From: Bacteroidales bacterium Barb4
Lineage (GTDB): Bacteria > Bacteroidota > Bacteroidia > Bacteroidales > Tannerellaceae
Direction: 5' to 3'
Length of the DNA stretch: 38,268 nucleotides
Assembly: GCA_001657575.1 (NCBI GenBank)
Contig: LBCX01000006.1
Coordinates: forward strand, 1-38,268
In this document: positions 25,384-34,037 of the stretch, one piece after another
How the letters are laid out: the number at the start of each line of letters is the position of its first letter
Numbering within the stretch: the stretch's first letter is position 1
Translations under genes and position numbers: made by a program
Notes under the pieces: generated by a model
The model's database searches: none
Told to the model about the DNA's origin: nothing
What the model saw: the letters and a program-made list of their open reading frames with translations, nothing else

Positions 25384-25414
25384 AGAGCATCCCCTGAAAG
25401 GGATGCTCTTTTTT
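25384..25414 (+). terminator. Rho-independent terminator after groEL
   Basis: Stem AGAGCATCCC (25384-25393) with GGGATGCTCT (25400-25409), a 6-base loop and a T-run to 25414. Confidence 0.9.
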
Positions 25415-25417
25415 CTA

Positions 25418-25425
25418 TACGTTTG
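25418..25425 (+). promoter_or_regulatory. -7 promoter box for dxs
   Basis: TACGTTTG directly after the groEL terminator and 19 bases before the dxs ATG; fits TAnnTTTG. No clear -33 element. Confidence 0.45.
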
Positions 25426-25444
25426 CATCTCAAAAAAATGACTG

Positions 25445-27361
25445 ATGGACGAGAAGCTTTTGGACGGTATTTTTTATCCGGAGGATTTGCGCAAGCTGAA
25501 GCCGGAGCAACTGCCGTGTGTATGTGCAGAGTTGCGGCAGTATATTATAGATGTGCTGTCAGAACATCCGGGGCATCTGGGTGCGAGTCTGGGCACGGTG
25601 GAACTGACGACGGCTTTGCATTATGTGTTTAATACGCCCTATGACCGTATCGTGTGGGACGTTGGGCATCAGGCTTACGGGCATAAGATTCTGACGGGGA
25701 GGCGGAAGGATTTCCATACGCTGCGGACGTTGAAGGGTATCAGCGGTTTTCCGAATCCGGAGGAGAGCGAATATGATGCGTTTATTGCGGGTCATGCTTC
25801 GACTTCGATTTCGGCGGCATTGGGTATGTCGGTCGCTTCTACGTTGAAGGGGGAGAACCGCAAGGTTGTGGCAGTTATCGGCGACGGGGCGATGACGGGA
25901 GGCTTGGCTTTCGAGGGGCTAAACAATGCGTCTTCCACGCCGAACAATATTCTTATCATTTTGAATGATAATGATATGGCAATAGACCGGAGTGTGGGAG
26001 GGATGAGTCACTATCTGGTGGATATTACGACCAGCAGAGTGTATAACAATATGCGTTATAAGATGTTCCGCCTGCTCAAAAGGTTGAAACTTATCAATGA
26101 CGACCGGCGGGGGAATATTCTCCGTTTCAACAACAGTTTGAAGGCGTTGCTTACGCAGGAGCATAATTTGTTTGAGGGGTTCAGCATCCGTTATTTCGGG
26201 CCGGCAGACGGGCATGATGTAAATTATCTCGTGAAGGTGCTGAAGGATATTAAGGATTTGCAGGGACCTACGTTGCTTCATATCAAAACGAAGAAGGGCA
26301 AGGGCTTTCGTCCGGCGGAGGAATCGGCTACGGAATGGCACGCGCCGGGACGGTTTAACAAGGATACGGGATTGCGTATTTTGCCGGATAATTTGAATCA
26401 GCCGCAGTTGTATCAGGATGTGTTCGGGCATACGCTTGTGGAGCTGGCAGAGACTGACGAGCGGATTGTGGGGATTACGCCTGCCATGCCGACGGGGAGT
26501 TCGCTTTCTTTTATGATGAAGGCTTTCCCTGATCGGGCTTTTGATGTGGGCATTGCGGAGGGTCATGCGGTTACTTTCGCGGCAGGGCTGGCGAAGGAGG
26601 GGATGATACCGTTTTGCTGTATTTATTCTTCGTTTGCGCAGCGGGCTTTTGACATGCTTATCCATGACGTGGCGATTTTGAACCTGCATGTGGTGCTTTG
26701 TCTGGACAGGGCGGGGCTGGTGGGCGAGGACGGGGTGACGCATCACGGGGTGTTTGATTTGGCTTGTCTCCGTCCGGTTCCGAATTTGATTATTTCTTCT
26801 CCTTTGAACGAACATGATTTGCGGAATTTGATGTTTACGGGGTGTACGGCTGTCAGTTCGCCGTTTGTCATCCGTTATCCGCGGGGGAAGGGTGAGCAGA
26901 GGGATTGGAGGAATGCGATGGAGGTTATGCCTGTCGGGAAGGGGAGGCGGCTACGCGACGGGGAGAGGGTTGCCGTGCTTTCGTTAGGCCCGATCGGGAA
27001 TGAGGTGATAAAGGCGTTGGATAGTCTGGAGAAGGAAGGTATCCGCGCGGCACATTATGATATGATTTATCTGAAGCCGTTGGACGAGGAACTGCTTGAT
27101 GAAGTTGGGCAACGCTTTCCGTTTATCATCACGGTTGAGAACGGTGTGACAATCGGGGGATTGGGGACGGCAGTGATGGAGTTTATGACCGGTTGCGGGT
27201 ATGCGCCGGAGATTGTGCGGATAGGTGTGCCGGATTGTTTTGTGGAGCATGGGGCTATTCCGGAGCTTTACAGGCTCTGCGGGATGGATGCGGAGGGGAT
27301 TATGCGGCAAATCAGAAACTTCTCCCCCAATCCCTCTCCACAGGATAGGGGGGAAATATGA
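25445..27361 (+). CDS. dxs: 1-deoxy-D-xylulose-5-phosphate synthase
   Basis: First enzyme of the non-mevalonate isoprenoid pathway; joins pyruvate and glyceraldehyde-3-phosphate with thiamine diphosphate. 638 residues. Evidence: [35 protein letters not shown], the TPP motif [16 protein letters not shown] (from about residue 146), and the [15 protein letters not shown] and [10 protein letters not shown] segments. The last residues ([12 protein letters not shown]) are beyond the conserved end and come from sequence that looks intergenic. It converges with the next gene with a 14-bp gap. Confidence 0.96.
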   Translation: MDEKLLDGIFYPEDLRKLKPEQLPCVCAELRQYIIDVLSEHPGHLGASLGTVELTTALHYVFNTPYDRIVWDVGHQAYGHKILTGRRKDFHTLRTLKGISGFPNPEESEYDAFIAGHASTSISAALGMSVASTLKGENRKVVAVIGDGAMTGGLAFEGLNNASSTPNNILIILNDNDMAIDRSVGGMSHYLVDITTSRVYNNMRYKMFRLLKRLKLINDDRRGNILRFNNSLKALLTQEHNLFEGFSIRYFGPADGHDVNYLVKVLKDIKDLQGPTLLHIKTKKGKGFRPAEESATEWHAPGRFNKDTGLRILPDNLNQPQLYQDVFGHTLVELAETDERIVGITPAMPTGSSLSFMMKAFPDRAFDVGIAEGHAVTFAAGLAKEGMIPFCCIYSSFAQRAFDMLIHDVAILNLHVVLCLDRAGLVGEDGVTHHGVFDLACLRPVPNLIISSPLNEHDLRNLMFTGCTAVSSPFVIRYPRGKGEQRDWRNAMEVMPVGKGRRLRDGERVAVLSLGPIGNEVIKALDSLEKEGIRAAHYDMIYLKPLDEELLDEVGQRFPFIITVENGVTIGGLGTAVMEFMTGCGYAPEIVRIGVPDCFVEHGAIPELYRLCGMDAEGIMRQIRNFSPNPSPQDRGEI

Positions 27362-27375
27362 AAAAGGATACATCC

Positions 27376-27795
27376 TCAATACCTGCGATTGAATATCTCC
27401 GAATAAATAACCGCCTTTCTCAAGCCTTCGGGGTCGTGGAAGTCTTCGGCGGAAACAAGTGGCGTTTCCTTGCTCTCCTCTTGGAAGAAAGTAACGGGAG
27501 CAGCTTTTTGTATGGAACGGATTCCCTCGCTTTCAGCGATAGGGAGGGGAGTGACGATCTTGGGAGGTATGGCGGGTACGGGTTTTATCTTTTCCTGCAT
27601 TTCTTGGAGTACGTCCCAGAAATCTCTTTCCGGTGTCGGATTATAGTCATATTCGCTGTCGTCCACTGTAATTTCCCGTTCCGCCTGCCGTTCCGCTTCC
27701 GCCTGCCGCCTCTTTTTCTTTCCGGAAGAGAAGATGCTGCTTGCTCCGGCAATGACCAGAAAGACAATGTAGAGCCAATCACTCAGGTTATCCAT
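27376..27795 (-). CDS. Hypothetical membrane-anchored protein
   Basis: A 139-residue protein with an N-terminal membrane helix (WLYIVFLVIAGASSIFS) followed by a very basic stretch (GKKKRRQAEAERQAER), a positive-inside anchor, and a proline-rich, acidic cytoplasmic region (PVPAIPPKIVTPLPI). I do not recognise a family. Small proteins like this are common between housekeeping genes in Bacteroidales. It has its own promoter box (TACATTTG at 27818-27825, minus strand, 23 bases before the ATG). Confidence 0.7.
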   Translation of the reverse strand: MDNLSDWLYIVFLVIAGASSIFSSGKKKRRQAEAERQAEREITVDDSEYDYNPTPERDFWDVLQEMQEKIKPVPAIPPKIVTPLPIAESEGIRSIQKAAPVTFFQEESKETPLVSAEDFHDPEGLRKAVIYSEIFNRRY

Positions 27796-27817
27796 AACTT
27801 TGATTATTTTTGCGGGT

Positions 27818-27825
27818 CAAATGTA
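27818..27825 (-). promoter_or_regulatory. -7 promoter box for the 27376-27795 gene
   Basis: TACATTTG on the minus strand fits TAnnTTTG. It lies downstream of the candidate sRNA terminator, so the gene and sRNA have separate starts. Confidence 0.45.
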
Positions 27826-27861
27826 AGGCTGATTATTGAAGTATGGATAATGGAATGGACA

Positions 27862-28013
27862 TAAAAAGTGAATGAGGGTAACTTCACAGCCACCCTCATT
27901 CGATTTAACCAAAACCTTAACTATGAAAAAAATCACCTGTCTTTACCTTTGCTAATCTTTTTTGCTTTCGTTTACTATTTACTCAACCCTTGTTAATTCT
28001 TTGTTCGTTTATT
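27862..28013 (-). ncRNA. Candidate small RNA, about 150 nt, minus strand
   Basis: A complete small transcription unit in the 309-bp gap before miaB. Promoter on the minus strand: -33 TTTG at 28050-28047, a 19-base spacer, -7 TACTTTTG at 28027-28020. Terminator: stem-loop 27901-27870 with 10-bp arms (GAATGAGGGT / ACCCTCATTC) followed by ACTTTTTA. The approximately 150-base product has no start codon with a useful frame. It does not show the closed 5'-3' pairing expected of 6S RNA. It may be one of the conserved intergenic sRNAs of Bacteroides; I cannot verify which. Confidence 0.6.
27864..27901 (-). terminator. Terminator of the candidate sRNA
   Basis: Perfect 10-bp stem with a 12-base loop, followed on the minus strand by a run of five T. 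Confidence 0.65.
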
Positions 28014-28019
28014 TGACTG

Positions 28020-28050
28020 CAAAAGTAACCCCTCTTTGGAATACTGCAAA
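28020..28050 (-). promoter_or_regulatory. Full Bacteroidetes promoter for the candidate sRNA
   Basis: TTTG, 19-base spacer, TACTTTTG: the best match in the window to the -33/-7 consensus of the primary Bacteroidetes sigma factor. Confidence 0.65.
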
Positions 28051-28104
28051 CTTTTCGGAAACTTTTTTTCTTAAAAAAAATTAATCACTATTCACAGGTA
28101 TTTT

Positions 28105-29478
28105 ATGAAAGAACAGGATACACTAACCGGCTCAAAAACAGCGGTTGAAAGTCAGGAAAAGCATTTGTTTATAGAGACGTATGGTTGTCAGATGAACGTG
28201 TCCGACAGTGAGGTGGTGGCTTCCGTCATGCAGATGGACGGCTATTTGCTTACGGAGAACATGGAAGAAGCCGATGCCGTCTTCATAAACACCTGCTCGG
28301 TGCGCGACAATGCGGAGCAGAAAATCTACGGGCGGCTGCAATATTTGCGCTCGCTGAAACGGAAAAAGCCCACGTTGATTATCGGTGTGCTGGGTTGCAT
28401 GGCCGAAAGGGTGAAAGATGAATTGATTGAAAGGCACGGCGTTGATTTGGTTGCCGGTCCCGACTCCTACATGGATTTGCCGAACCTTGTCGGAGCGGCG
28501 GAACAGGGAGAAAAGGCAATCAACGTGGCATTGTCCGCGCAGGAGACCTACAAGGAAGTGATACCCCTCAAGCTGCCCGGCGTGCATATCTCCGGTTTTG
28601 TGTCCATCATGCGCGGCTGCAATAATTTCTGTACCTATTGCATTGTCCCCTACACGCGCGGACGGGAGCGCAGCCGCGATGCGGAAAGTATTCTGAATGA
28701 GGTGCGGGACATGCGGGACAAGGGTTTCAAGGAAGTCACCCTTTTGGGGCAGAACGTCAATTCCTATTTATATGAGAAGGACGGGCAAGCGGCGGTTACT
28801 TTCCCTAAACTGTTGGAAACTACTGCTCGCGAAGTGCCCGAAATGCGTATCCGCTTCACCACTTCCCACCCGAAGGATATGAGCGACGACACGCTTCACG
28901 TGATTGCGGCGCATAATAATATATGTAGGCACATCCATCTGGCGGCGCAGTCGGGCAGTTCCCGTGTGCTGAAAATCATGAACCGCAACTATACGCGGGA
29001 ATGGTATTTGGAGCGCGTTGCCGCCATTCGCCGGATTGTGCCCGGCTGTGCCGTATCGACCGACCTGTTTTGCGGCTTCCATTCCGAAACGGAGGAGGAT
29101 TATCAGGAAACACTCTCGCTCATGCAGGAAGCCGCTTTCGACAGTGCCTTTTTGTTCAAATATTCCGAACGTCCCGGCACGTATGCGTCCAAACATCTGA
29201 CGGACGACATCCCAGAAGAAGTCAAAATCCGCCGCCTGCAAGGAATGATTGACCTGCAAAACCGCCTTTCCGCCGAAAGCAACGGGCGGGACATCGGCAA
29301 AACCTTCGATGTTTTGACGGAAGGCTTTTCCAAACGTTCACGTGAGCAGCTTTTCGGTCGCACGGGGCAAAACAAAGTAGTTATTTTCGATAAAAAGAAC
29401 CATCGCATCGGGCAGACAATCCCCGTAACCATCACCCGCGCCTCCTCCGCCACGCTTTTCGGGGAATCGGAAGGCTGA
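28105..29478 (+). CDS. miaB: tRNA-2-methylthio-N6-dimethylallyladenosine synthase
   Basis: Radical-SAM methylthiotransferase that adds a methylthio group to i6A37 of tRNAs reading UNN codons. N-terminal UPF0004 domain with its three cluster cysteines (TYGCQMN, Cys28; NTCSVRDNA; LGCMAERV), radical SAM motif CNNFCTYC (Cys172, Cys176, Cys179) and C-terminal TRAM domain (VLTEGFSKRSREQLFGRTGQ, then VTITRASSATLFGE). The TYGCQMN / SVRDNAEQKIYG signature is MiaB rather than RimO or MtaB. 457 residues. Upstream gap carries a divergent sRNA candidate; no clear + strand promoter was found. Confidence 0.96.
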   Translation: MKEQDTLTGSKTAVESQEKHLFIETYGCQMNVSDSEVVASVMQMDGYLLTENMEEADAVFINTCSVRDNAEQKIYGRLQYLRSLKRKKPTLIIGVLGCMAERVKDELIERHGVDLVAGPDSYMDLPNLVGAAEQGEKAINVALSAQETYKEVIPLKLPGVHISGFVSIMRGCNNFCTYCIVPYTRGRERSRDAESILNEVRDMRDKGFKEVTLLGQNVNSYLYEKDGQAAVTFPKLLETTAREVPEMRIRFTTSHPKDMSDDTLHVIAAHNNICRHIHLAAQSGSSRVLKIMNRNYTREWYLERVAAIRRIVPGCAVSTDLFCGFHSETEEDYQETLSLMQEAAFDSAFLFKYSERPGTYASKHLTDDIPEEVKIRRLQGMIDLQNRLSAESNGRDIGKTFDVLTEGFSKRSREQLFGRTGQNKVVIFDKKNHRIGQTIPVTITRASSATLFGESEG

Positions 29479-29527
29479 ATTATCCCCGAACAGTACTTTT
29501 TAGAGGAAATACGATATTTAATTTGGC

Positions 29528-29705
29528 GATTTCATCAATAAATTTGTAAAATTCATTGATGAAATCGGTAATCTCATTGATGAACTTACTAATTTCATTG
29601 ATAAAATTGGTAATTTTACTGATGAATTTGGTAATTTCATCAACGAAATCAGTAATTCCACCGATGAATTTAGAAATTTCATGGATGAAATAAGGGATTT
29701 CACCT
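29528..29705. repeat. 21-bp palindromic tandem array, about eight units
   Basis: Units of exactly 21 bases starting at 29528, 29549, 29570, 29591, 29612, 29633, 29654 and 29675, each near AATTTCATTGATGAAATTGGT, with the central ATTTCAT/ATGAAAT palindrome. No spacers, so not CRISPR. Because 21 is a multiple of three, the minus strand shows two open frames of heptad repeats (NEISKFI type); I do not consider these real genes. Lies between miaB and a hypothetical gene, 70 bp before the latter. Confidence 0.87.
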
Positions 29706-29774
29706 GTATTTTTCAAGAAATTATATACATTTACCGTCGATAAACAGTAATATTCATCCAAAAAACAGTCTGTT

Positions 29775-30440
29775 ATGACAGCAATGAGACACGGATTAGT
29801 TCCGATAAACGATGCGGATTTTAACAGCTTCCTCGCTATTTTAGCGCAGAAGATGAAAAAGTACAAGGACACGCTCGACCTGACCGATGAGGATCTCGTC
29901 GTCATACTCGCATGGCAAAAAGAATGGCAGGAGGTTTATCTCCCTACGGTGAACAGGGATAATTGTACGCTTGCCCAGGTAAGAAAGAAGAATCAGAAGA
30001 AAAAGGAAATCACGTTGAAACTCAGAGCTTTCATACGTGCCAAATTGCTGTTCAATCCCGGCATGACGGACGGTATGCGCATCGAATTTGACTTGCCCGT
30101 GCGTCGTCCCAACTCGCCTGCCCCCGTCCCCGCAACGGCTCCTTTCGTGCATGTAGCCGCCGGCGACCGGTTCGCCCACATCCTCACGTTCCGCACCGAA
30201 GAAAACGGCAGACGCAACAAGCCGCACGGCGTGAGAGGCATCCGTCTCTACCGCAAATTCAATCAGGTACCCCAACACAACAGCGACCTCGACTTTTTCG
30301 GCGAATTCACCCGCTCAAAAATAACAATCAACTATACGTTCGACGACAGCGGCAAGACAGCTTTTTACGTCGCCCGCTGGGTGAACACCAAAGGTGAAGC
30401 CGGCCCGTGGAGCAACATCGCTTCCAAAAGTATTTCATAA
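29775..30440 (+). CDS. Hypothetical protein with helical N-terminal and FN3-like C-terminal parts
   Basis: A 221-residue protein of a type found widely in Bacteroidetes. The first 105 residues form a charged helical bundle (FNSFLAILAQKMKKYKDTLD, AWQKEWQEVYLP, QKKKEITLKLRAFIRAKLL); a proline-rich linker (RRPNSPAPVPATAP) joins a C-terminal domain ending YVARWVNTKGEAGPWSNIAS, like the last strands of fibronectin type III folds. No signal peptide, Cys residues few. Function unknown. The start may be the Met at 29784. In my experience of such genomes these genes often stand next to 20-21-bp tandem arrays, as here. Confidence 0.8.
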   Translation: MTAMRHGLVPINDADFNSFLAILAQKMKKYKDTLDLTDEDLVVILAWQKEWQEVYLPTVNRDNCTLAQVRKKNQKKKEITLKLRAFIRAKLLFNPGMTDGMRIEFDLPVRRPNSPAPVPATAPFVHVAAGDRFAHILTFRTEENGRRNKPHGVRGIRLYRKFNQVPQHNSDLDFFGEFTRSKITINYTFDDSGKTAFYVARWVNTKGEAGPWSNIASKSIS

Positions 30441-30522
30441 AAGCGGTAGCGATAGCTCCAAAACCGTGCATATCTTGGATTAATTCCATCCGGGGTGTGT
30501 ATTTTGCATGGATATTTCGGGT

Positions 30523-30530
30523 TATATTTG
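30523..30530 (+). promoter_or_regulatory. -7 promoter box for the HrgA-like gene
   Basis: TATATTTG fits TAnnTTTG; a TTTTG 16 bases upstream could be a weak -33 element. 63 bases before the ATG. Confidence 0.45.
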
Positions 30531-30593
30531 CGATGTAAAAAGTGTGTGTAATTAGTATAAGTTAATAAACGATGTTGGATAGTAAATAAAAAA

Positions 30594-31595
30594 ATGGAAA
30601 AGACATTTAAGGAAGCGATTTTGAAAAGTTTAGAAGAGATGGACAAACCATCCAATCCTACTCAAGTTTTTAATCATATTAGGGACAAAAGGCATTATGA
30701 TTTCGGGAATGCTCCAACTCCTTTAGCTACAGTTCAATCACGGTTGGGAGAATTTATAAGTAAAGGAGATACTCGTGTAAAAAGGATAAAAGAAAGTAAG
30801 GGATATTCCTATTATTTGGCTGCAAAAGAGCAAGAGTTCGGTATTGATATTTTTACAGGAGAATATACAGAAACAACGGAAAACCCAAAAAATTCAAAAT
30901 CACCAAAGATTGTAAAAGATATAAAACAAACTTACATAGAACGAGATTTACATAAACTTTTAAGCACTTACCTAAAAAGCACAGAAGTTTATTCAAAGAC
31001 CATTTTTCACGAAAAATCAACTGGTAAAGACAAGAATCAAATTTGGACACATCCGGATATGGTTGGCATAAAGTTCTTGAAATTACAGGAAACAGTCAGC
31101 CAGAATTTTTTGAAATGCATAAACCGTGCAGATACTTTTAAGTTGCGCTCATACGAACTCAAAAAAGAAATCAATAATGACAGCGAATTAAAGGAAGCCT
31201 TTTTCCAAGCAGTCTCAAATTCAAGTTGGGCAAACTACGGATATTTAGTGGCATTTGAATTTAGCGAAAGATTGGCAGAAGAGATGGAAAGGCTAAATCA
31301 ATCTTTCGGAATCGGATTTATCGAATTAAACGCAAATCCATATCAGAGTAGAATCTTATTCTCGGCAAAATATCGGGATTTAGATTTTAAAACAATCGAC
31401 AAACTGTGTAAAATTAATGGAGACTTTGGGAAATTTATTGGACATGTAGAAAAATTAATGACAGCAGATGAAAAATATTTTTCCGGTGTTGAAAAAGAAT
31501 TGGACAGTTTTTGCGATGGCTATTTTAAGGATGACACGGAGGCAGAGGAATATTGTAAGGAAAAGCACATACCCATAGAACAAACAGAGGAATAG
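30594..31595 (+). CDS. HrgA-like protein: HARE-type winged helix plus nuclease-like domain
   Basis: A 333-residue protein resembling HrgA of Helicobacter and COG2958 relatives. Residues 1-75 form a HARE/HB1-type winged helix (FKEAILKSLEEMDKPSNPTQ, IRDKRHYDFG, VQSRLGEFI, GYSYYLA) known from DNA-modification and restriction contexts. Residues about 115-300 are the conserved HrgA core: ERDLHKLLSTYL, IWTHPDMVGIKF, YELKKEIN, NSSWANYGYLVAFEFS and GFIELNANPYQSRILFSAK, reminiscent of a PD-(D/E)XK nuclease fold. It is much AT-richer than fabD and the upstream gene, pointing to horizontal transfer. No methylase or endonuclease is next to it, so it appears as an orphan defence-associated gene. Confidence 0.72.
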   Translation: MEKTFKEAILKSLEEMDKPSNPTQVFNHIRDKRHYDFGNAPTPLATVQSRLGEFISKGDTRVKRIKESKGYSYYLAAKEQEFGIDIFTGEYTETTENPKNSKSPKIVKDIKQTYIERDLHKLLSTYLKSTEVYSKTIFHEKSTGKDKNQIWTHPDMVGIKFLKLQETVSQNFLKCINRADTFKLRSYELKKEINNDSELKEAFFQAVSNSSWANYGYLVAFEFSERLAEEMERLNQSFGIGFIELNANPYQSRILFSAKYRDLDFKTIDKLCKINGDFGKFIGHVEKLMTADEKYFSGVEKELDSFCDGYFKDDTEAEEYCKEKHIPIEQTEE

Positions 31596-31657
31596 AATCA
31601 ATTGTTCATCAGTTAAGGAAAAGAGCATATCGGTAGAACATGCCGGTGGGGATTTCT

Positions 31658-31665
31658 TATCTTTG
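31658..31665 (+). promoter_or_regulatory. -7 promoter box for fabD
   Basis: TATCTTTG fits TAnnTTTG, 38 bases before the fabD ATG. No clear -33 element. Confidence 0.45.
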
Positions 31666-31703
31666 GCGCGGCATTAAAAGTATGAAACCAGCAAATAGAC
31701 AGA

Positions 31704-32588
31704 ATGATGAAAGCGTATGTATTTCCCGGACAGGGGGCGCAATTTCCCGGAATGGGGAAATCCCTTTATGACACTAATCCTCTTGCCGCAGAATGGTTTG
31801 AAAAGGCGAACGATATTCTCGGCTTCCGCATTACCGACCTGATGTTTTCCGGTACGGACGAGGATTTGAAACAGACAAATGTGACACAGCCTGCCGTATT
31901 CCTGCATTCCGTAGTATTGGCTGAAACGCTGGGCAACGCATTTCGCCCGGATATGGTTGCGGGGCATTCGCTGGGTGAGTTTTCCGCGCTGACGGCTGCC
32001 GGTGTACTGTCTTTTGAGGACGGATTACGGCTTGTTTCCAAGCGGGCACAGGCGATGCAGAAGGCTTGCGAGGCTACGCCTTCCGTCATGGCTGCCGTGT
32101 TGGGACTGCCCGATGACAGGGTGGAGAGGATTTGCCGGAGCATTACACACGACACGGTTGTTTGCGCCAACTATAACTGTCCGGGGCAAATTGTCATATC
32201 CGGTACAGTCACCGGCATAGACATTGCCTGCGAAAGACTGACTGCTGCCGGTGCCAAACGTGCCTTAAAGTTGAAGGTGGGCGGTGCTTTCCACTCCCCG
32301 CTGATGGAACCGGCGCAGGCTGAACTTGCCGCTGTCATAAAGGACACCCCCTTTGATAAGCCCGTCTGTCCCGTCTATCAGAATGTAAACGCCATGCCGA
32401 CCACAGACCCCGACGCCATCCGAACCAACCTTATCGCCCAGCTGACCTCCCCTGTGCGTTGGGCGCAAACCATCCGGCAGATGGCAGCCTACGGTGCCGA
32501 CCATTTCATTGAATTAGGTCCGGGTACCGTCCTGCAAGGTCTCATCAAGAAAATCATCAGCAACGTGACCACCGAAGGTATGCAATGA
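31704..32588 (+). CDS. fabD: Malonyl-CoA:ACP transacylase FabD
   Basis: Loads malonate from malonyl-CoA onto acyl carrier protein for fatty acid synthesis. N-terminal FPGQGAQFPGMGKSLYD, nucleophile Ser in GHSLGEFSALTAAG (about residue 89) and catalytic His in GGAFHSPLM (about residue 195). 294 residues. The start is one of two adjacent Met codons. The stop overlaps the start of the next gene as ATGA, so both are coupled although their functions seem unrelated. Confidence 0.96.
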   Translation: MMKAYVFPGQGAQFPGMGKSLYDTNPLAAEWFEKANDILGFRITDLMFSGTDEDLKQTNVTQPAVFLHSVVLAETLGNAFRPDMVAGHSLGEFSALTAAGVLSFEDGLRLVSKRAQAMQKACEATPSVMAAVLGLPDDRVERICRSITHDTVVCANYNCPGQIVISGTVTGIDIACERLTAAGAKRALKLKVGGAFHSPLMEPAQAELAAVIKDTPFDKPVCPVYQNVNAMPTTDPDAIRTNLIAQLTSPVRWAQTIRQMAAYGADHFIELGPGTVLQGLIKKIISNVTTEGMQ

Positions 32589-34036
32589 TCCGGTTTGTTT
32601 GCCTGACGGTGCTTGTTTGTCTGTTGCCGGCTTGCCGTGAGCAGGTCAGTACGGCAAGGGAGACGGCTTCGCTGCCGCCTCTTGTTCCCGACTATACGGA
32701 GGTGACTGTTCCTGCTTCCATTGCACCCTTGAACTTTACGTTGGAAGGAGAATTTGAATGGATAAACGCGGTGCTGGAAGGCAACCGTGCAGGGCAGATA
32801 GAGGTGCAGGGGAAGGAAGACATCCGGATTCCCGTAAAGGAATGGCATACGTTGCTGGAGGCGAACAAGGGGGAGAGCATCCACATTACCGTAGCCGCCA
32901 AGCGGGGCGGACAGTGGGAGCTGTATCGGTCTTTCTCAGTATATGTCAGTCCTTACGCGGTAGATTACGGCTTGGTGTACCGGCTGGTAGCCCCCGGTTA
33001 TGAGGTGTACGGCAAGATGGGTATTTATCGGCGCACACTTTCCGATTTCACGCAGAAGCCTTTAATAGAGAACACGCTGGTGCCCGGCAGTTGTGTGAAT
33101 TGCCATTCCTTCAAGGAGACAAATCCCGCCTATATGAGCCTGCATGTGCGCGGGGAGTACGGGGGAACGTTGTTACAGTCAGGAAACGGCGAGACCGACC
33201 TGCTGAACCTGAAGACCGAAGCAATCGTCAGCGGCGGTGTATATCCCTACTGGCATCCGTCAGGTGATTACATTGCCTATTCGGTCAACAAGACACAGCA
33301 GATGTTTCATTCCGCCGCAGGCGAACGCATTGAAGTGGTTGATTTGGCTTCCGATGTTATCGTGTATGATATAAAGGAGAACCGCATACTGAGCACCCCT
33401 TTATTGAAGACGGAAGACTTTGAGACTTTCCCCGCCTTTTCGCCTGACGGGCATTCGCTCTATTTCACCTGCGCCGCCAAACGTACACTGCCCGGCGAAT
33501 ATAAGGATATACGGTACAACCTCTGCCGCATAGACTTCAATCCGGAAACGGGGATGTTCGGCAACCGTATTGACACCCTCGTCAATGCCGCCTCCGTAGG
33601 CAAGAGCATCTCTTTCCCCCGCCCCTCGTATGACGGCAAGTATCTCATGTACACCTTGTCGGACTACGGCAACTTCTCCATCTGGCATAAAGAAGCCGAC
33701 CTCTGGCTCTTGGATCTGCAAAGCGGGGAAAACCGTCTGTTGGACGAAGTAAACAGCTCTGATACGGACAGCTATCACAGTTGGAGCAGCAACAGCCGCT
33801 GGTTTGTTTTCAGCAGCCGCCGCGGAGACGGGCTATATACACGTCTTTATCTGGCTTCCATTGATGAAGGCGGAAGCGTTTCCAAGCCCTTCCTGCTCCC
33901 GCAGGAAAAGGCAAGGCTTGACGACCCTTTGTTCTTCTCCTACAATGTCCCTGAATTTGTATCGGGAGAGGTGGATGTGAACATCCGCGAGGCGGAGCGG
34001 CAGCTGCGCTCCAGTGTGCGGAAACAGGCGTGGTAA
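32585..34036 (+). CDS. TolB-like beta-propeller lipoprotein with a CXXCH motif
   Basis: A 483-residue exported lipoprotein: hydrophobic leader MIRFVCLTVLVCLLPAC with lipobox LPAC, Cys17 as the lipidated residue. From about residue 215 it has WD40/PD40-like propeller repeats (GGVYPYWHPSGDYIAYSVN, FPAFSPDGHSLYFTC, PRPSYDGKYLMYTLSDYG, HSWSSNSRWFVFSSRR) as in TolB. Before the propeller lies a single haem c binding motif CVNCH (Cys170, Cys173, His174) in the context LVPGSCVNCHSFKE. Proteins of this layout occur across Bacteroidetes, sometimes called cytochrome c biosynthesis or TolB-like; the true role is unknown. Whether it binds haem depends on a periplasmic cytochrome c maturation system. Translationally coupled to fabD; converges with hflX with a 1-bp gap. 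Confidence 0.83.
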   Translation: MIRFVCLTVLVCLLPACREQVSTARETASLPPLVPDYTEVTVPASIAPLNFTLEGEFEWINAVLEGNRAGQIEVQGKEDIRIPVKEWHTLLEANKGESIHITVAAKRGGQWELYRSFSVYVSPYAVDYGLVYRLVAPGYEVYGKMGIYRRTLSDFTQKPLIENTLVPGSCVNCHSFKETNPAYMSLHVRGEYGGTLLQSGNGETDLLNLKTEAIVSGGVYPYWHPSGDYIAYSVNKTQQMFHSAAGERIEVVDLASDVIVYDIKENRILSTPLLKTEDFETFPAFSPDGHSLYFTCAAKRTLPGEYKDIRYNLCRIDFNPETGMFGNRIDTLVNAASVGKSISFPRPSYDGKYLMYTLSDYGNFSIWHKEADLWLLDLQSGENRLLDEVNSSDTDSYHSWSSNSRWFVFSSRRGDGLYTRLYLASIDEGGSVSKPFLLPQEKARLDDPLFFSYNVPEFVSGEVDVNIREAERQLRSSVRKQAW

Positions 34037-34037
34037 A

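Noticed and set aside
27923-27955. A 10-codon + strand ORF (MKKITCLYLC) upstream of miaB that looks like a leader peptide
   Set aside because: It lies fully antisense to the candidate sRNA, whose promoter and terminator are much better supported; the distance to miaB is 150 bp and no attenuator follows on the + strand.
29528-29705. CRISPR array
   Set aside because: The units are directly abutting with no spacers, are degenerate, and no cas gene is in the window.
29480-29905. Leftward heptad-repeat ORF of 141 codons over the 21-bp array
   Set aside because: A 21-base period keeps any stop-free unit open in frame; two different minus-strand frames are open, and the ORF overlaps the start of a better-supported + strand gene.
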